Source of the DNA: Acidobacteriota bacterium
Lineage (GTDB): Bacteria; Acidobacteriota; Vicinamibacteria; Vicinamibacterales; UBA823
Direction: 5' to 3'
Length of the DNA stretch: 9,458 nucleotides
Assembly (NCBI GenBank): GCA_002714165.1
Contig: PAWT01000010.1
Span: 19,669 to 29,126 of the forward strand
In this document: positions 1 through 7,027 of the stretch, piece by piece
How positions within the stretch are numbered: position 1 is the stretch's first letter
Layout: every line of letters begins with the position of its first letter
Notes under the pieces: model-generated
What the model was told of the DNA's origin: nothing
Seen by the model: the letters and a program-made list of their open reading frames with translations, nothing else
Databases searched by the model: none
Program-made: the position numbers and the translations under genes

Positions 1-512
1 TCATTGACAATCCGCATCACCTCAAGACCAGCGATCTGGCCAGCATCTTTAGTGGCTTGCCGCTGGGCATCATTGAAGTAGGCGGGTACCGTGATGACAG
101 CCTGCGTGACCTCCTGGCCAAGATACGCCTCGGCGGCTTGTCGCAGTTTTTGGAGGACCATCGCTGAAATTTGCGGCGGGGTATACGGTTCGTCTCGACC
201 ACTGATTTTGATACGCACGTCGCCGTTGGATCCCGCAACAACCGAGTAAGGGACCATTGTCATCTCCTCGGTCACCTCGTCGGCTTTGCGCCCCATAAAC
301 CTCTTGATCGAAAAAACCGTATTTTCCGGATTCGTCACGGCTTGGCGTTTCGCGACCTGTCCACTCACCCGCTCCTCAGCCGACGTGAAACCAACAACCG
401 AGGGCGTCAGACGGCTCCCTTCGGGATTTGTGATAACTACAGGTTCGCCGCCTTCAATCACGGCGACAACCGAGTTTGTCGTGCCAAGGTCAATACCAAT
501 AATTTTGCTCAT
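1..512 (-). CDS. dnaK: Molecular chaperone DnaK (Hsp70), N-terminal part, cut by window edge
   Basis: ATP-driven cytoplasmic chaperone that binds exposed hydrophobic peptides, normally with DnaJ and GrpE. The 170 visible residues cover the first part of the actin-like ATPase domain. They begin [14 protein letters not shown], the Hsp70 phosphate-1 signature, at residues 1-14. [10 protein letters not shown] at 67-76 contains the lysine matching catalytic Lys70 of E. coli Dna[21 protein letters not shown] at 138-157 is the segment conserved in all DnaK proteins. The ATG at 512-510 has a good Shine-Dalgarno sequence (AAGGGTG at 525-519, six bases away), and residue 1 aligns with the usual start. 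The rest of the ATPase domain and the substrate-binding domain lie outside the window. It is divergent from the penicillin-binding protein gene and no grpE or dnaJ is visible on this side. The identification is certain; only completeness is unknown. Confidence 0.98.
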   Translation of the reverse strand, partial: MSKIIGIDLGTTNSVVAVIEGGEPVVITNPEGSRLTPSVVGFTSAEERVSGQVAKRQAVTNPENTVFSIKRFMGRKADEVTEEMTMVPYSVVAGSNGDVRIKISGRDEPYTPPQISAMVLQKLRQAAEAYLGQEVTQAVITVPAYFNDAQRQATKDAGQIAGLEVMRIVN

Positions 513-598
513 ATCCGACACCCTTACCCTTCCCCGACGCCGACAGGTCTATTGTTTTAAACGGTCGAAGGTCAAATTAGTCAATTTATAGTAACGTT

Positions 599-627
599 AG
601 TATAAAATATGAGTATATCATTGTCAA
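599..627 (-). promoter_or_regulatory. Promoter for dnaK (sigma70-type)
   Basis: On the minus strand TTGACA (627-622) is followed after exactly 17 bases by TATACT (604-599): a perfect -35 and a one-mismatch -10 at ideal spacing. The predicted transcript starts near 592 and leaves a leader of about 80 bases before the dnaK ATG. I see no CIRCE element (TTAGCACTC-N9-GAGTGCTAA), so the usual HrcA control is not evident. The promoter is inferred from sequence only. Confidence 0.65.
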
Positions 628-693
628 CTATTTTTAGTGTAAAATCACCTAAATCTCCTTAATTATATGTAAATCAATCACTTGTACCTCACG

Positions 694-702
694 TGCTATA
701 AT
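694..702 (+). promoter_or_regulatory. Extended -10 promoter for the penicillin-binding protein gene
   Basis: TGCTATAAT combines the extended -10 TGn motif with a perfect TATAAT at 697-702. The bases where a -35 would fall (about 674-679, TCAATC) match the consensus poorly, which fits a promoter relying on the TGn extension. Transcription would start near 709, about 34 bases before the GTG at 743 or about 58 before the TTG at 767. It lies in AT-rich DNA shared with the divergent dnaK promoter. Confidence 0.55.
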
Positions 703-707
703 TTGTC

Positions 708-721
708 CTTAGAGCGCTAAG
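708..721. repeat. Imperfect palindrome at predicted PBP transcript start
   Basis: CTTAGAGCGCTAAG is symmetric in 12 of 14 positions, with one mismatched pair (A/G at positions 6 and 9). It covers the start point predicted from the TATAAT at 697-702. A repressor site is possible, but a 14-base imperfect palindrome can occur by chance and I recognise no regulator for it. Confidence 0.25.
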
Positions 722-742
722 AATATTTTCAGCCTTGGCAAG

Positions 743-3016
743 GTGTTTCTCTCAAAGGATATCTGGTTGCCTCGTTATCTCATTCGCATCACTCGCAGGG
801 CTGGCATAATCGCGATATTTGTTGGCATAGCGATTTTGGGGACTGTTAGCGGTGTCCTCTTCGCATTCGCTGGTGACCTTCCCCAGATCACTGCCCTTGA
901 CGATTACGCCCCGAGCGTCATCACGCGCGTCTACGCAGCCAATGGAGAAGTGGTGACCGAATTTGCCACTCAGAGAAGGGTCGTTATTGCCTATGAGGAC
1001 ATAGCCCCACGCCTCCGAGAGGCGATCGTGGCGTCAGAGGACGGTGGCTTCAACAGCCACTTCGGAATTAGCATTCCCCGCCTCGCCATCACGATTGTAC
1101 GGGACATCATGAACCAGCGTCTTTATGGTGCGAGCACGATAACGCAGCAGCTAGCGCGCAATCTATTCCTAACCCTAGATAAAACCTGGGAGAGGAAAAT
1201 TAAAGAACTCCTGCTCACCGTTCAGATCGAGAAGAGGTACACCAAGCGGGAAATTCTCACGCTGTATTGCAACCAGGTTCTCTTCGGCCATGGCGCTTTC
1301 GGCGTTGAAGCCGCATCTAGGATGTACTTCGACAAGTCAGCCGGTGAACTCGACCTCGCCGAAGCCTCACTCCTCGCTGGCATCATTCAATTACCGGCAC
1401 GACAGAGTCCTTTCGTTAACCTCAAACTGGCAAGCTCGAGACGTAGCTACGTTTTAGGAAGGATGGAGGATGACGGATACATAACAGCTGAGGAGGCTGC
1501 CATCGTAAGAAACACACCGATCGAGGTCACCGACCGACGAGGCGAGGCATCGATTGCACCATACTTCGTCGAGGAAGTCAGGCAGCATCTCGAGAGTAAT
1601 TACGGTGCTAAACAACTGTATGAGGGCGGTCTTTCAGTGCACACGACTCTAGACGTCGGCCTACAGCACGCCGCCAACGAAGCGGTACGTGCGGGCCTCC
1701 ACCGTCTTGATAAGCGGCGTGGCTTCCGCGGACCGATAGAGAACGTACTCGAAACCACCGCTACATCGATCGAAGTCTATGAGAACCCTCAGTGGCGCCG
1801 CCCAACGACTCCTGGCGACCATGTGCCGGCCGTCGTTACCAGCGTTTCGGAAAACCAAATTGATTTTCGCCTCGGACGTTACAGCGGCACAATCGACCAA
1901 GATGGTTTTCGTTGGACTCGGAAATCAGCACCGCAGTTCCTCAAAGTCGGCGATCTCGTACTCGTCGAAGTCTTATCAGTCAACAACGACGCCCTGACGC
2001 TCTCTGCCTCTCTCGACCAAGAACCAGTTGCAGAAGCTGCACTGATTGCCATTGAGAACCGCACGGGTCGTATCCTGGCCATGGTCGGGGGCTATGACTT
2101 CGAGCGAAGCAAGTTCAATCGAGCCGTGCAGGCTCAACGCCAACTCGGGTCACTGTTCAAGCCACTCCTTTACGCGACAGCCATCGATCGAGGCTACACG
2201 CCGACATCAATTATCGTTGACGAACCTATCAGCTTTCCAGCCGGGCCGAACCAGCCTGAGTACGAGCCTCGCAATTACGACCTCGAGTTCGAAGGACCAG
2301 TAACACTCCGACATGCACTTGAAGATTCTCGAAACATTCCAGCGGTGCAAATGATGGCCGAATTGGGCCCTGAACAAGTCGTTGAGTATGCCAAACGGAT
2401 GGGCTTCGCTTCCAATCTTCCACCGTTTCTCTCGGTCGCACTCGGTGCAGCTGAGAGTACACTCTTGGAAATTACGACCGCCTACGCAGTCTTCCCCAAT
2501 CAGGGTGTTCGGCTCGAACCGTTTCAAGTGTTAAGGGTAATGGATCGGGATGGCAACACCATTGAAGAGAATCGGCCGATCGCGTACGAGGCACTTCCCG
2601 CAGACACGTCATTCATCATGACCAGTCTGTTACGTGGCGTCGTGGAACGGGGAACGGGTCAGCAGGCAAAGGTGCTTGATTGGCCACTGGCTGGGAAAAC
2701 TGGAACAGTCGACGAATACACTGACGCGTGGTTTGTAGGATATGACCCGGATGTGACTGTTGGCGTGTGGGTCGGCCACGATCAGAAGATGACCTTAGGG
2801 CCACAAGAAGAGGGTGCTCGCGCAGCACTGCCAATCTGGATCGACTTTATGCGAGCTTACATTGATGACAGAACTGATCGACCGGAATTCCTTCAACCCG
2901 TAAACATCGTTCACTTATCTGTTAATCGTCTGACTGGTGACATCACTGAACCTTCTGCGCCGGACGCCATCCGTGAAACGTTTATCGCGGGCACCGAGCC
3001 TAACATCACCTTCTAG
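743..3016 (+). CDS. mrcA: Bifunctional class A penicillin-binding protein (PBP1A type)
   Basis: Inner-membrane peptidoglycan synthase that polymerises lipid II (glycosyltransferase) and crosslinks stem peptides (transpeptidase) in the periplasm. Numbering is from the GTG at 743 (757 residues). A basic N-terminus leads into one membrane anchor at about 20-43. The GT51 domain has EDGGFNSHFG at 99-108 with the catalytic glutamate, GASTITQQL at 129-137, a KIKE motif at 152-155 and YCNQVLFGHGAFG at 175-187. An OB-like insert spans about 355-425. The transpeptidase has the nucleophile motif SLFK at 470-473, SRN at 529-531 and KTGT at 652-655, so all active-site motifs are intact. The segment before the nucleophile reads QLGSLFKP, a mild variation on the common PGSxFKP. 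The start is uncertain: GTG 743 gives the longest product, but TTG 767 has a well-spaced Shine-Dalgarno (AAAGGA) and gives a product of 749 residues beginning MPRYLIRITRR. The function call is secure; the gene symbol is by family. Confidence 0.95.
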   Translation: MFLSKDIWLPRYLIRITRRAGIIAIFVGIAILGTVSGVLFAFAGDLPQITALDDYAPSVITRVYAANGEVVTEFATQRRVVIAYEDIAPRLREAIVASEDGGFNSHFGISIPRLAITIVRDIMNQRLYGASTITQQLARNLFLTLDKTWERKIKELLLTVQIEKRYTKREILTLYCNQVLFGHGAFGVEAASRMYFDKSAGELDLAEASLLAGIIQLPARQSPFVNLKLASSRRSYVLGRMEDDGYITAEEAAIVRNTPIEVTDRRGEASIAPYFVEEVRQHLESNYGAKQLYEGGLSVHTTLDVGLQHAANEAVRAGLHRLDKRRGFRGPIENVLETTATSIEVYENPQWRRPTTPGDHVPAVVTSVSENQIDFRLGRYSGTIDQDGFRWTRKSAPQFLKVGDLVLVEVLSVNNDALTLSASLDQEPVAEAALIAIENRTGRILAMVGGYDFERSKFNRAVQAQRQLGSLFKPLLYATAIDRGYTPTSIIVDEPISFPAGPNQPEYEPRNYDLEFEGPVTLRHALEDSRNIPAVQMMAELGPEQVVEYAKRMGFASNLPPFLSVALGAAESTLLEITTAYAVFPNQGVRLEPFQVLRVMDRDGNTIEENRPIAYEALPADTSFIMTSLLRGVVERGTGQQAKVLDWPLAGKTGTVDEYTDAWFVGYDPDVTVGVWVGHDQKMTLGPQEEGARAALPIWIDFMRAYIDDRTDRPEFLQPVNIVHLSVNRLTGDITEPSAPDAIRETFIAGTEPNITF
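754..759 (+). promoter_or_regulatory. Ribosome binding site favouring the internal TTG start of the PBP gene
   Basis: AAAGGA is seven bases upstream of an in-frame TTG at 767-769. The upstream GTG at 743 has only an AAGG (740-743) that overlaps the start codon itself, too close to serve it. This argues that translation begins at 767, removing eight residues (MFLSKDIW) ahead of the basic segment before the membrane anchor. Confidence 0.5.
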
Positions 3017-3039
3017 CCCCAACCAACCTTCGGTCACGT

Positions 3040-4171
3040 CTACTCATCGTCTGCCGGCTTTCCTAGCGTTCCAGAGGCCTTCTGCATCAAATAGGCCTTG
3101 ATAAAACCGTCGAGTTGCCCATCTAGCACACTGTCTACGTCGCCCACCTCCATCTTAGTCCTGTGGTCCTTGATCAACCGGTACGGATGTAGCACGTAGC
3201 TCCGGATCTGGTTGCCAAATGCAATCTCTTTTTTCTCTCCACCGATTTGTTCCAGTTTAGCTTGCTGTTCTTTTAACTTCTTATCGTAAAGTCGTGCGCG
3301 TAATACCTTCATGGCCGAGTCACGGTTGCGATGCTGCGACCGTTCGTTCTGACACGAAACAACAATGCCAGTTGGAATGTGGGTGATTCGCACAGCGGAA
3401 TCAGTCACGTTCACGTGCTGACCACCGGCGCCGCTTGAACGATAGGTGTCAATACGAAGGTCCTTATCTTCGACCTCGACCTCAACGTCATCGGGTAATT
3501 CAGGCCAGACAAAAACAGAGGCGAACGAGGTATGTCGGCGACCTGCTTGGTCGTACGGAGAGATCCGCACAAGCCGATGCACACCGGCTTCGGCAAGTAG
3601 CAGGCCATAGGCATAATCACCGGATACCGTCAACGTAACGCTTTTGATCCCAGCTTCGTCGCCCGGTTGGAGATCGATGACTTCGCGGCTGAATCCACGC
3701 TGCTCAGTCCAACGCAGATAGAGTCGGAGCAGCATCTCAGCCCAATCCTGGGATTCAGTACCTCCAGCACCTGGATGGATTGTCAGGATGGCACTCTTAC
3801 GATCGTGCTCGCCACCTAGCATCCGCTTTATCTCGACGGCCTCAACCTCAGCGTTCAGCTCATCGAGAGCTCGATTTAGATCATCATCAACAGGCTCACC
3901 TTGCTCGGCCCAGTCAATTAGTACCGAGAGATCCTCACTACGCTGCTGCAGTGAGTCGATGAGCACACGATCATCCTTGAGCCTCCGCTGGCGCTGAAGC
4001 ACACGCTGGGCCGCCACCTGGTCCTTCCAAAAGTCTGGCGCGGCCGCCTGGGATTCCAACTTAGCGAGTTCACCCGCTGAACTAGCAGCGTCAAAGATAA
4101 CCCCGCAAATCCTTAGCCCGCTTAATTAAATCTTGATACCGAGAAAGTTGTTCTTCACGCGTTGCAGACAC
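3040..4171 (-). CDS. prfB: Peptide chain release factor 2, expressed through programmed +1 frameshift
   Basis: RF2 recognises UGA and UAA stop codons and triggers peptide release. The gene is in two frames. A 26-codon first part starts at GTG 4171-4169 (MSATREEQLSRYQDLIKRAK...LRGYL) and meets an in-frame TGA at 4093-4091. Skipping one T resumes as DAASSAGELAKLE... from 4092 to the stop at 3040, giving 376 residues, close to the usual RF2 length. The GTG is preceded by AGGGAG five bases away. Seen in the second part: AILTIHPGAGGTESQDWAEM (about 127-146), the anticodon-like motif SPY at 204-206 where RF2 normally has SPF, and the peptidyl-transferase motif GGQ at 249-251. The spacing of the two motifs matches E. 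coli RF2 within one residue. A call that ignores the shift would begin at TTG 4059 and lose 37 residues. It is the last gene of the nfeD-lnt run and converges on the PBP gene. Confidence 0.96.
4090..4106 (-). promoter_or_regulatory. prfB programmed +1 frameshift site
   Basis: Read on the minus strand, the zero frame runs TTG CGG GGT TAT CTT TGA C (L-R-G-Y-L-stop). The slip site CTTTGAC occupies 4096-4090 and is identical to that of E. coli prfB. The stop context UGAC is the weak one typical of this autoregulation: low RF2 lets the ribosome slip +1 and make more RF2. The internal Shine-Dalgarno-like element is weaker here, GGGG at 4104-4101 followed by TTAT, against AGGGGG followed by TAT in E. 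coli. The mechanism is inferred from the conserved family arrangement. Confidence 0.93.
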
Positions 4172-4176
4172 ACTTG

Positions 4177-4182
4177 CTCCCT
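4177..4182 (-). promoter_or_regulatory. Ribosome binding site fixing the prfB GTG start
   Basis: AGGGAG (within AGAGGGAG at 4184-4177) is five bases upstream of GTG 4171-4169. The site lies in the 18-base gap after the lnt stop codon (4192-4190). It supports this start for the short first reading frame. Confidence 0.7.
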
Positions 4183-4189
4183 CTGGGTC

Positions 4190-5695
4190 TCACCAGCTCG
4201 CCCGCACACCAAATAGCAAAACACAAATCATTAGCATGAGACAAAGATAAACAAACAAATCACCCGTCCACCCGTATACCGTCTTTACATTAATCCATCG
4301 CACATCAGCTACGACTCTAGTATTTTCAAACAATTCGGTCTGTGCAAGCACACGGCCGTAGGGATCGACCACACCGCTTATACCGGTGTTCGCGGCACGT
4401 ACAAGGTAGCGTCCCTGCTCGATGGCCCGCATGGCCGCCTGCGAAAAATGCTGATGCGGTGCTGATGTTCGCCCAAACCAAGCATCGTTCGTGATCGTTG
4501 TAAGGAGTTCACTGCCCGCCAAAACAGCAGAACGCACCAAACTTGGATATACCACCTCGTAGCATATCGCGCTACTGAATCGATGCCCATTCATCGAAAA
4601 GGTGATGGTTTCGGTGCCAGGTGAAAAATCCGGCACACTTTCAACAAGCTTATCGGCAAAAAACAGAAGGCGCCTAAACGGCACATACTCTCCGAACGGC
4701 ACAAGATGAATTTTCCGGTAGGTCGGTCGGTCAATCCCAGTAGGACCAACGTGAAAGGCTGAATTGTAGTAGTGAAAACCTTCGGTTTCTTCACTCTCTT
4801 CACTACCGAACAGGATATGGGATCCGGTTTCCTTGGCAAGATTTCGAATTGCTACAGCCGCGCCAACATCCTGATCAAACGGGAGTGGAAGCGCCGATTC
4901 CGGCCAAATCAAGAGCTTTGCACCATCCGCGGCCGCGGAGCGACTCGCCGACAGGTAAGTGTCCAGGATCGACGTCTGAAAACTGGGATCATGTTTTTGG
5001 TCTTGTGCCACGTTACCTTGGATCATCGCTACGCGAACTGGTTCACCTTCGTTAACCAATGTATTTTGACTAAGACGCCATTGGCCCCAACACGCAATTA
5101 AGACTGCAATGCCAAGAACAATGCCACCAGTAGTCAGCCGGCGGCGATCCGCTCTAACGGCAATACTGGCCAAAGCTCCATTAACAAGGACGATGAGAAA
5201 TGAAATACCGTAGACACCGAACACGCTCGCCAACTGGGCTACGGGTAGAACCTCAACCTGGGAATAGCCAAGAAATGCCCAAGGAAAACCGCCGAACAGG
5301 TAGCCTCGGCCAAACTCGCTAACGACCCACGCGGCCGATGTGGTAACAAGACCAACAGTTACGCTAATCGAGGTGCCGTAGGTCACCATCACTGCGAACA
5401 GCCCTACAAAAATGGCTAAGTAAGATACGAGTAGAGCGTTCACAGCCAAGGCCGTCGGCCATGCCAAACCACCGTAAGTCATCATGACTTCACTAATCCA
5501 GTAGAGCGTTCCGGCAAATGCGACTGCACCCGTGGCTAAGCCGAGCCCGAATGCACGGTGGACTTGTATACCTTTCGCACTACCTAGCGCTGCAAGTAGG
5601 GGCACCAGCGCAACCCAAGCCAACGCGGATTGGCCGAATTTTGGAAAACTCAGTGCGAGAAGGACGCCGGAAAGAATGGCTAGCGGGTAATCCAG
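4190..5695 (-). CDS. lnt: Apolipoprotein N-acyltransferase Lnt; start codon unusual
   Basis: Inner-membrane enzyme that adds the third acyl chain to the N-terminal cysteine of lipoproteins before outer-membrane sorting. Hydrophobic N-terminal segments are followed by a nitrilase-fold periplasmic domain and a C-terminal membrane helix. Numbered from a proposed CTG at 5695 (501 residues), the catalytic triad is Glu266 (IWPESALP), Lys328 (TYRKIHLVPFGEYVPFR) and Cys378 (AICYEVVYPS), matching E267-K335-C387 of E. coli. The first conventional start, TTG at 5623, has no Shine-Dalgarno and would cut off LAILSGVLLALSFPKFG, which corresponds to the first membrane segment of Lnt. Between the in-frame upstream stop (about 5740) and 5623 there is no ATG, GTG or TTG. 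CTG 5695 or ATT 5677 are therefore the candidates, with AGGAAG 13 bases before the CTG. From CTG the gene overlaps the preceding SPOR gene by 16 bases. The family call is firm; the start is not. Confidence 0.93.
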   Translation of the reverse strand: MDYPLAILSGVLLALSFPKFGQSALAWVALVPLLAALGSAKGIQVHRAFGLGLATGAVAFAGTLYWISEVMMTYGGLAWPTALAVNALLVSYLAIFVGLFAVMVTYGTSISVTVGLVTTSAAWVVSEFGRGYLFGGFPWAFLGYSQVEVLPVAQLASVFGVYGISFLIVLVNGALASIAVRADRRRLTTGGIVLGIAVLIACWGQWRLSQNTLVNEGEPVRVAMIQGNVAQDQKHDPSFQTSILDTYLSASRSAAADGAKLLIWPESALPLPFDQDVGAAVAIRNLAKETGSHILFGSEESEETEGFHYYNSAFHVGPTGIDRPTYRKIHLVPFGEYVPFRRLLFFADKLVESVPDFSPGTETITFSMNGHRFSSAICYEVVYPSLVRSAVLAGSELLTTITNDAWFGRTSAPHQHFSQAAMRAIEQGRYLVRAANTGISGVVDPYGRVLAQTELFENTRVVADVRWINVKTVYGWTGDLFVYLCLMLMICVLLFGVRASW

Positions 5696-6243
5696 GGCTT
5701 GAACTTTTCTTCCTGCTCGAGACGACGACGAACGTGCTCGGCATCAGCACGGTCCTGATAACGGCCGACGCGGACACGAAACATCTCCCCTGGTACGCCA
5801 GACGGGGGATCGAGCAAATAAGCAGGGTATCCCTTATCCGAAAGTTTGTTTCGAATTACCTCGGCGCTAGCACGACCGGTTAGTGCTGCTACCTGTACCG
5901 TAAAAGGTTCCAATGGCAACACTGGCTCGCTGGGACCTATGGTCGCGGTACGTTCGTCTTCCAGGGACGATTCAGACGGTTCAGCGTATAACTCGTCTGC
6001 GATTTCCGTATTAGCCTCGTCAATAGGCTCGGTCCAATCAGGCAGTTCGTCCCCAATTACTTGGCCACCTCGACCGATACCATCCGCAATCGGTATTGAC
6101 CCAGAAGCTTGGCGAGCACCAACACCGCGCCCGACGAGCACACCACACAGAAAGATCGCCACGGACACAACGGTCGTGGCCATAAAGAGGAAAACGAGTT
6201 GCTTGCCACTCAACTGAATTTCACGAAAACCGTCATCCGACAT
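5680..6243 (-). CDS. SPOR-domain membrane protein (peptidoglycan-binding)
   Basis: Single-pass inner-membrane protein of 187 residues. A short cytoplasmic tail (MSDDGFREIQLSGKQ) precedes a membrane helix at about 16-38. An acidic, low-complexity periplasmic linker follows at about 50-108, rich in Glu, Asp and Ser. The C-terminal SPOR domain, about 112-186, opens with PFTVQVAALTGRASAEVIRN and contains MFRVRVGRYQDRADAEHVRR. SPOR domains bind glycan strands lacking stem peptides, typically at the division septum; that role is inferred here from the family. I chose ATG 6243, which is 13 bases after the slipin stop. A GTG at 6273 would add ten residues ([10 protein letters not shown]) and overlap the slipin gene by 17 bases; it has GGAG four bases upstream and cannot be ruled out. 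It is not assignable to FtsN, DamX, DedD or RlpA specifically. Confidence 0.88.
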   Translation of the reverse strand: MSDDGFREIQLSGKQLVFLFMATTVVSVAIFLCGVLVGRGVGARQASGSIPIADGIGRGGQVIGDELPDWTEPIDEANTEIADELYAEPSESSLEDERTATIGPSEPVLPLEPFTVQVAALTGRASAEVIRNKLSDKGYPAYLLDPPSGVPGEMFRVRVGRYQDRADAEHVRRRLEQEEKFKPWITR

Positions 6244-6256
6244 GGTCTGACGCCTG

Positions 6257-7027
6257 TTATGTCGACGACTCACTCGCTCCGGAGGGCTTGCGCAGCATGT
6301 TCAACAACTCGACCGGTAACGGAAAGACAATCGTCGAGTTCTTCTCGGAGGCAATCTCGGTCAGAGTCTGCAGGTATCGGAGCGTAATTGCATTCGGCTC
6401 AGAGGCGAGTACGGCCGCCGCCTGCGAAAGTTGCTTAGACGCAGTGAATTCACCCTCGGCATGAATAATTTTAGCACGCTTCTCGCGTTCCGCCTCAGCC
6501 TGTCGAGCCATCGCTCGCTGCATGTCGGGTGGAAGATCGACGTGTTTAACCTCAACTGCTGACACCTTAATGCCCCACGCGTCGGTATTTTGATCGAGAA
6601 TACCCTGGAGGTCTTGATTGAGACGTTCACGCTCGGACAACAGGCCATCAAGCTCCACCTGGCCAAGCACGCTGCGTAAGGTAGTCTGCGCTAACTGGGA
6701 TGTCGCATAATGAAAATTTTCAACTTCGACAATCGCACGGCCAGGTTCCATTACCCGGAAATAGACAACTGCATTGACCTTCACTGAAACATTGTCCCGC
6801 GTGATAACGTCTTGTGGCGGTACGTCCATCACGATCGTGCGGAGGCTCACCCGAACAATACGATCAATCGGTGCAAAGACAAGGATTACGCCAGGACCCT
6901 TCGAATGCGGTAGCAGCTTGCCAAGACGGAAGATGACGCCACGCTCATACTCATTCAAAATCTTGATTGAGCTGATCAAGTACAACACCAAGATTAGACC
7001 GAATAGTGCAATAGGGGATACATTCAT
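6257..7027 (-). CDS. Slipin (stomatin/SPFH-family membrane scaffold), NfeD partner
   Basis: Stomatin-like protein of 256 residues that oligomerises at the inner membrane. Residues 5-22 are hydrophobic ([18 protein letters not shown]). The SPFH domain follows: [14 protein letters not shown] at 25-38, [20 protein letters not shown] at 44-63, and [20 protein letters not shown] at 69-88. An alpha-helical segment at about 168-205 ([20 protein letters not shown]) is typical of the coiled-coil region. The hydrophobic STIVFPLP at 231-238 is the usual C-terminal assembly motif. The ATG is preceded by a strong AAGGAGG (7043-7037). The ATG overlaps the nfeD stop codon in an ATGA junction, implying translational coupling. 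The NfeD-slipin pair is the classic stomatin operon, in which the NfeD protease is reported to cleave the C-terminus of its slipin in Pyrococcus. HflK/HflC or prohibitin proper fit less well. Confidence 0.93.
   Translation of the reverse strand: MNVSPIALFGLILVLYLISSIKILNEYERGVIFRLGKLLPHSKGPGVILVFAPIDRIVRVSLRTIVMDVPPQDVITRDNVSVKVNAVVYFRVMEPGRAIVEVENFHYATSQLAQTTLRSVLGQVELDGLLSERERLNQDLQGILDQNTDAWGIKVSAVEVKHVDLPPDMQRAMARQAEAEREKRAKIIHAEGEFTASKQLSQAAAVLASEPNAITLRYLQTLTEIASEKNSTIVFPLPVELLNMLRKPSGASESST

Noticed and set aside
171..591. Plus-strand open frames of about 100-129 codons opposite dnaK
   Set aside because: They are antisense shadows of the clear dnaK coding sequence, with no domain character and no ribosome binding site.
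605..630. HAIR-like element (HspR site, CTTGAGT-N7-ACTCAAG) over the dnaK promoter: GTTGACA-N7-ACTCATA on the minus strand
   Set aside because: It matches only 9 of 14 consensus positions. Several matches are simply the TTGACA -35 hexamer, and the two halves are poorly symmetric with each other.
513..742. The AT-rich intergenic stretch as a horizontally acquired scar or small RNA gene
   Set aside because: It is fully explained by two divergent promoters and leaders. No terminator, repeat pair, tRNA fragment or mobile-element end was seen.
3017..3039. Possible terminator between the convergent PBP and prfB genes (ACC-TTC-GGT)
   Set aside because: The stem is only three pairs long and there is no T-tract on either strand.
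3411..3638. Short open frames on both strands within prfB and similar ones within lnt, nfeD and the PBP gene
   Set aside because: They are alternative-frame shadows of well-recognised genes, with low-complexity Arg/Ser-rich translations typical of non-coding frames.
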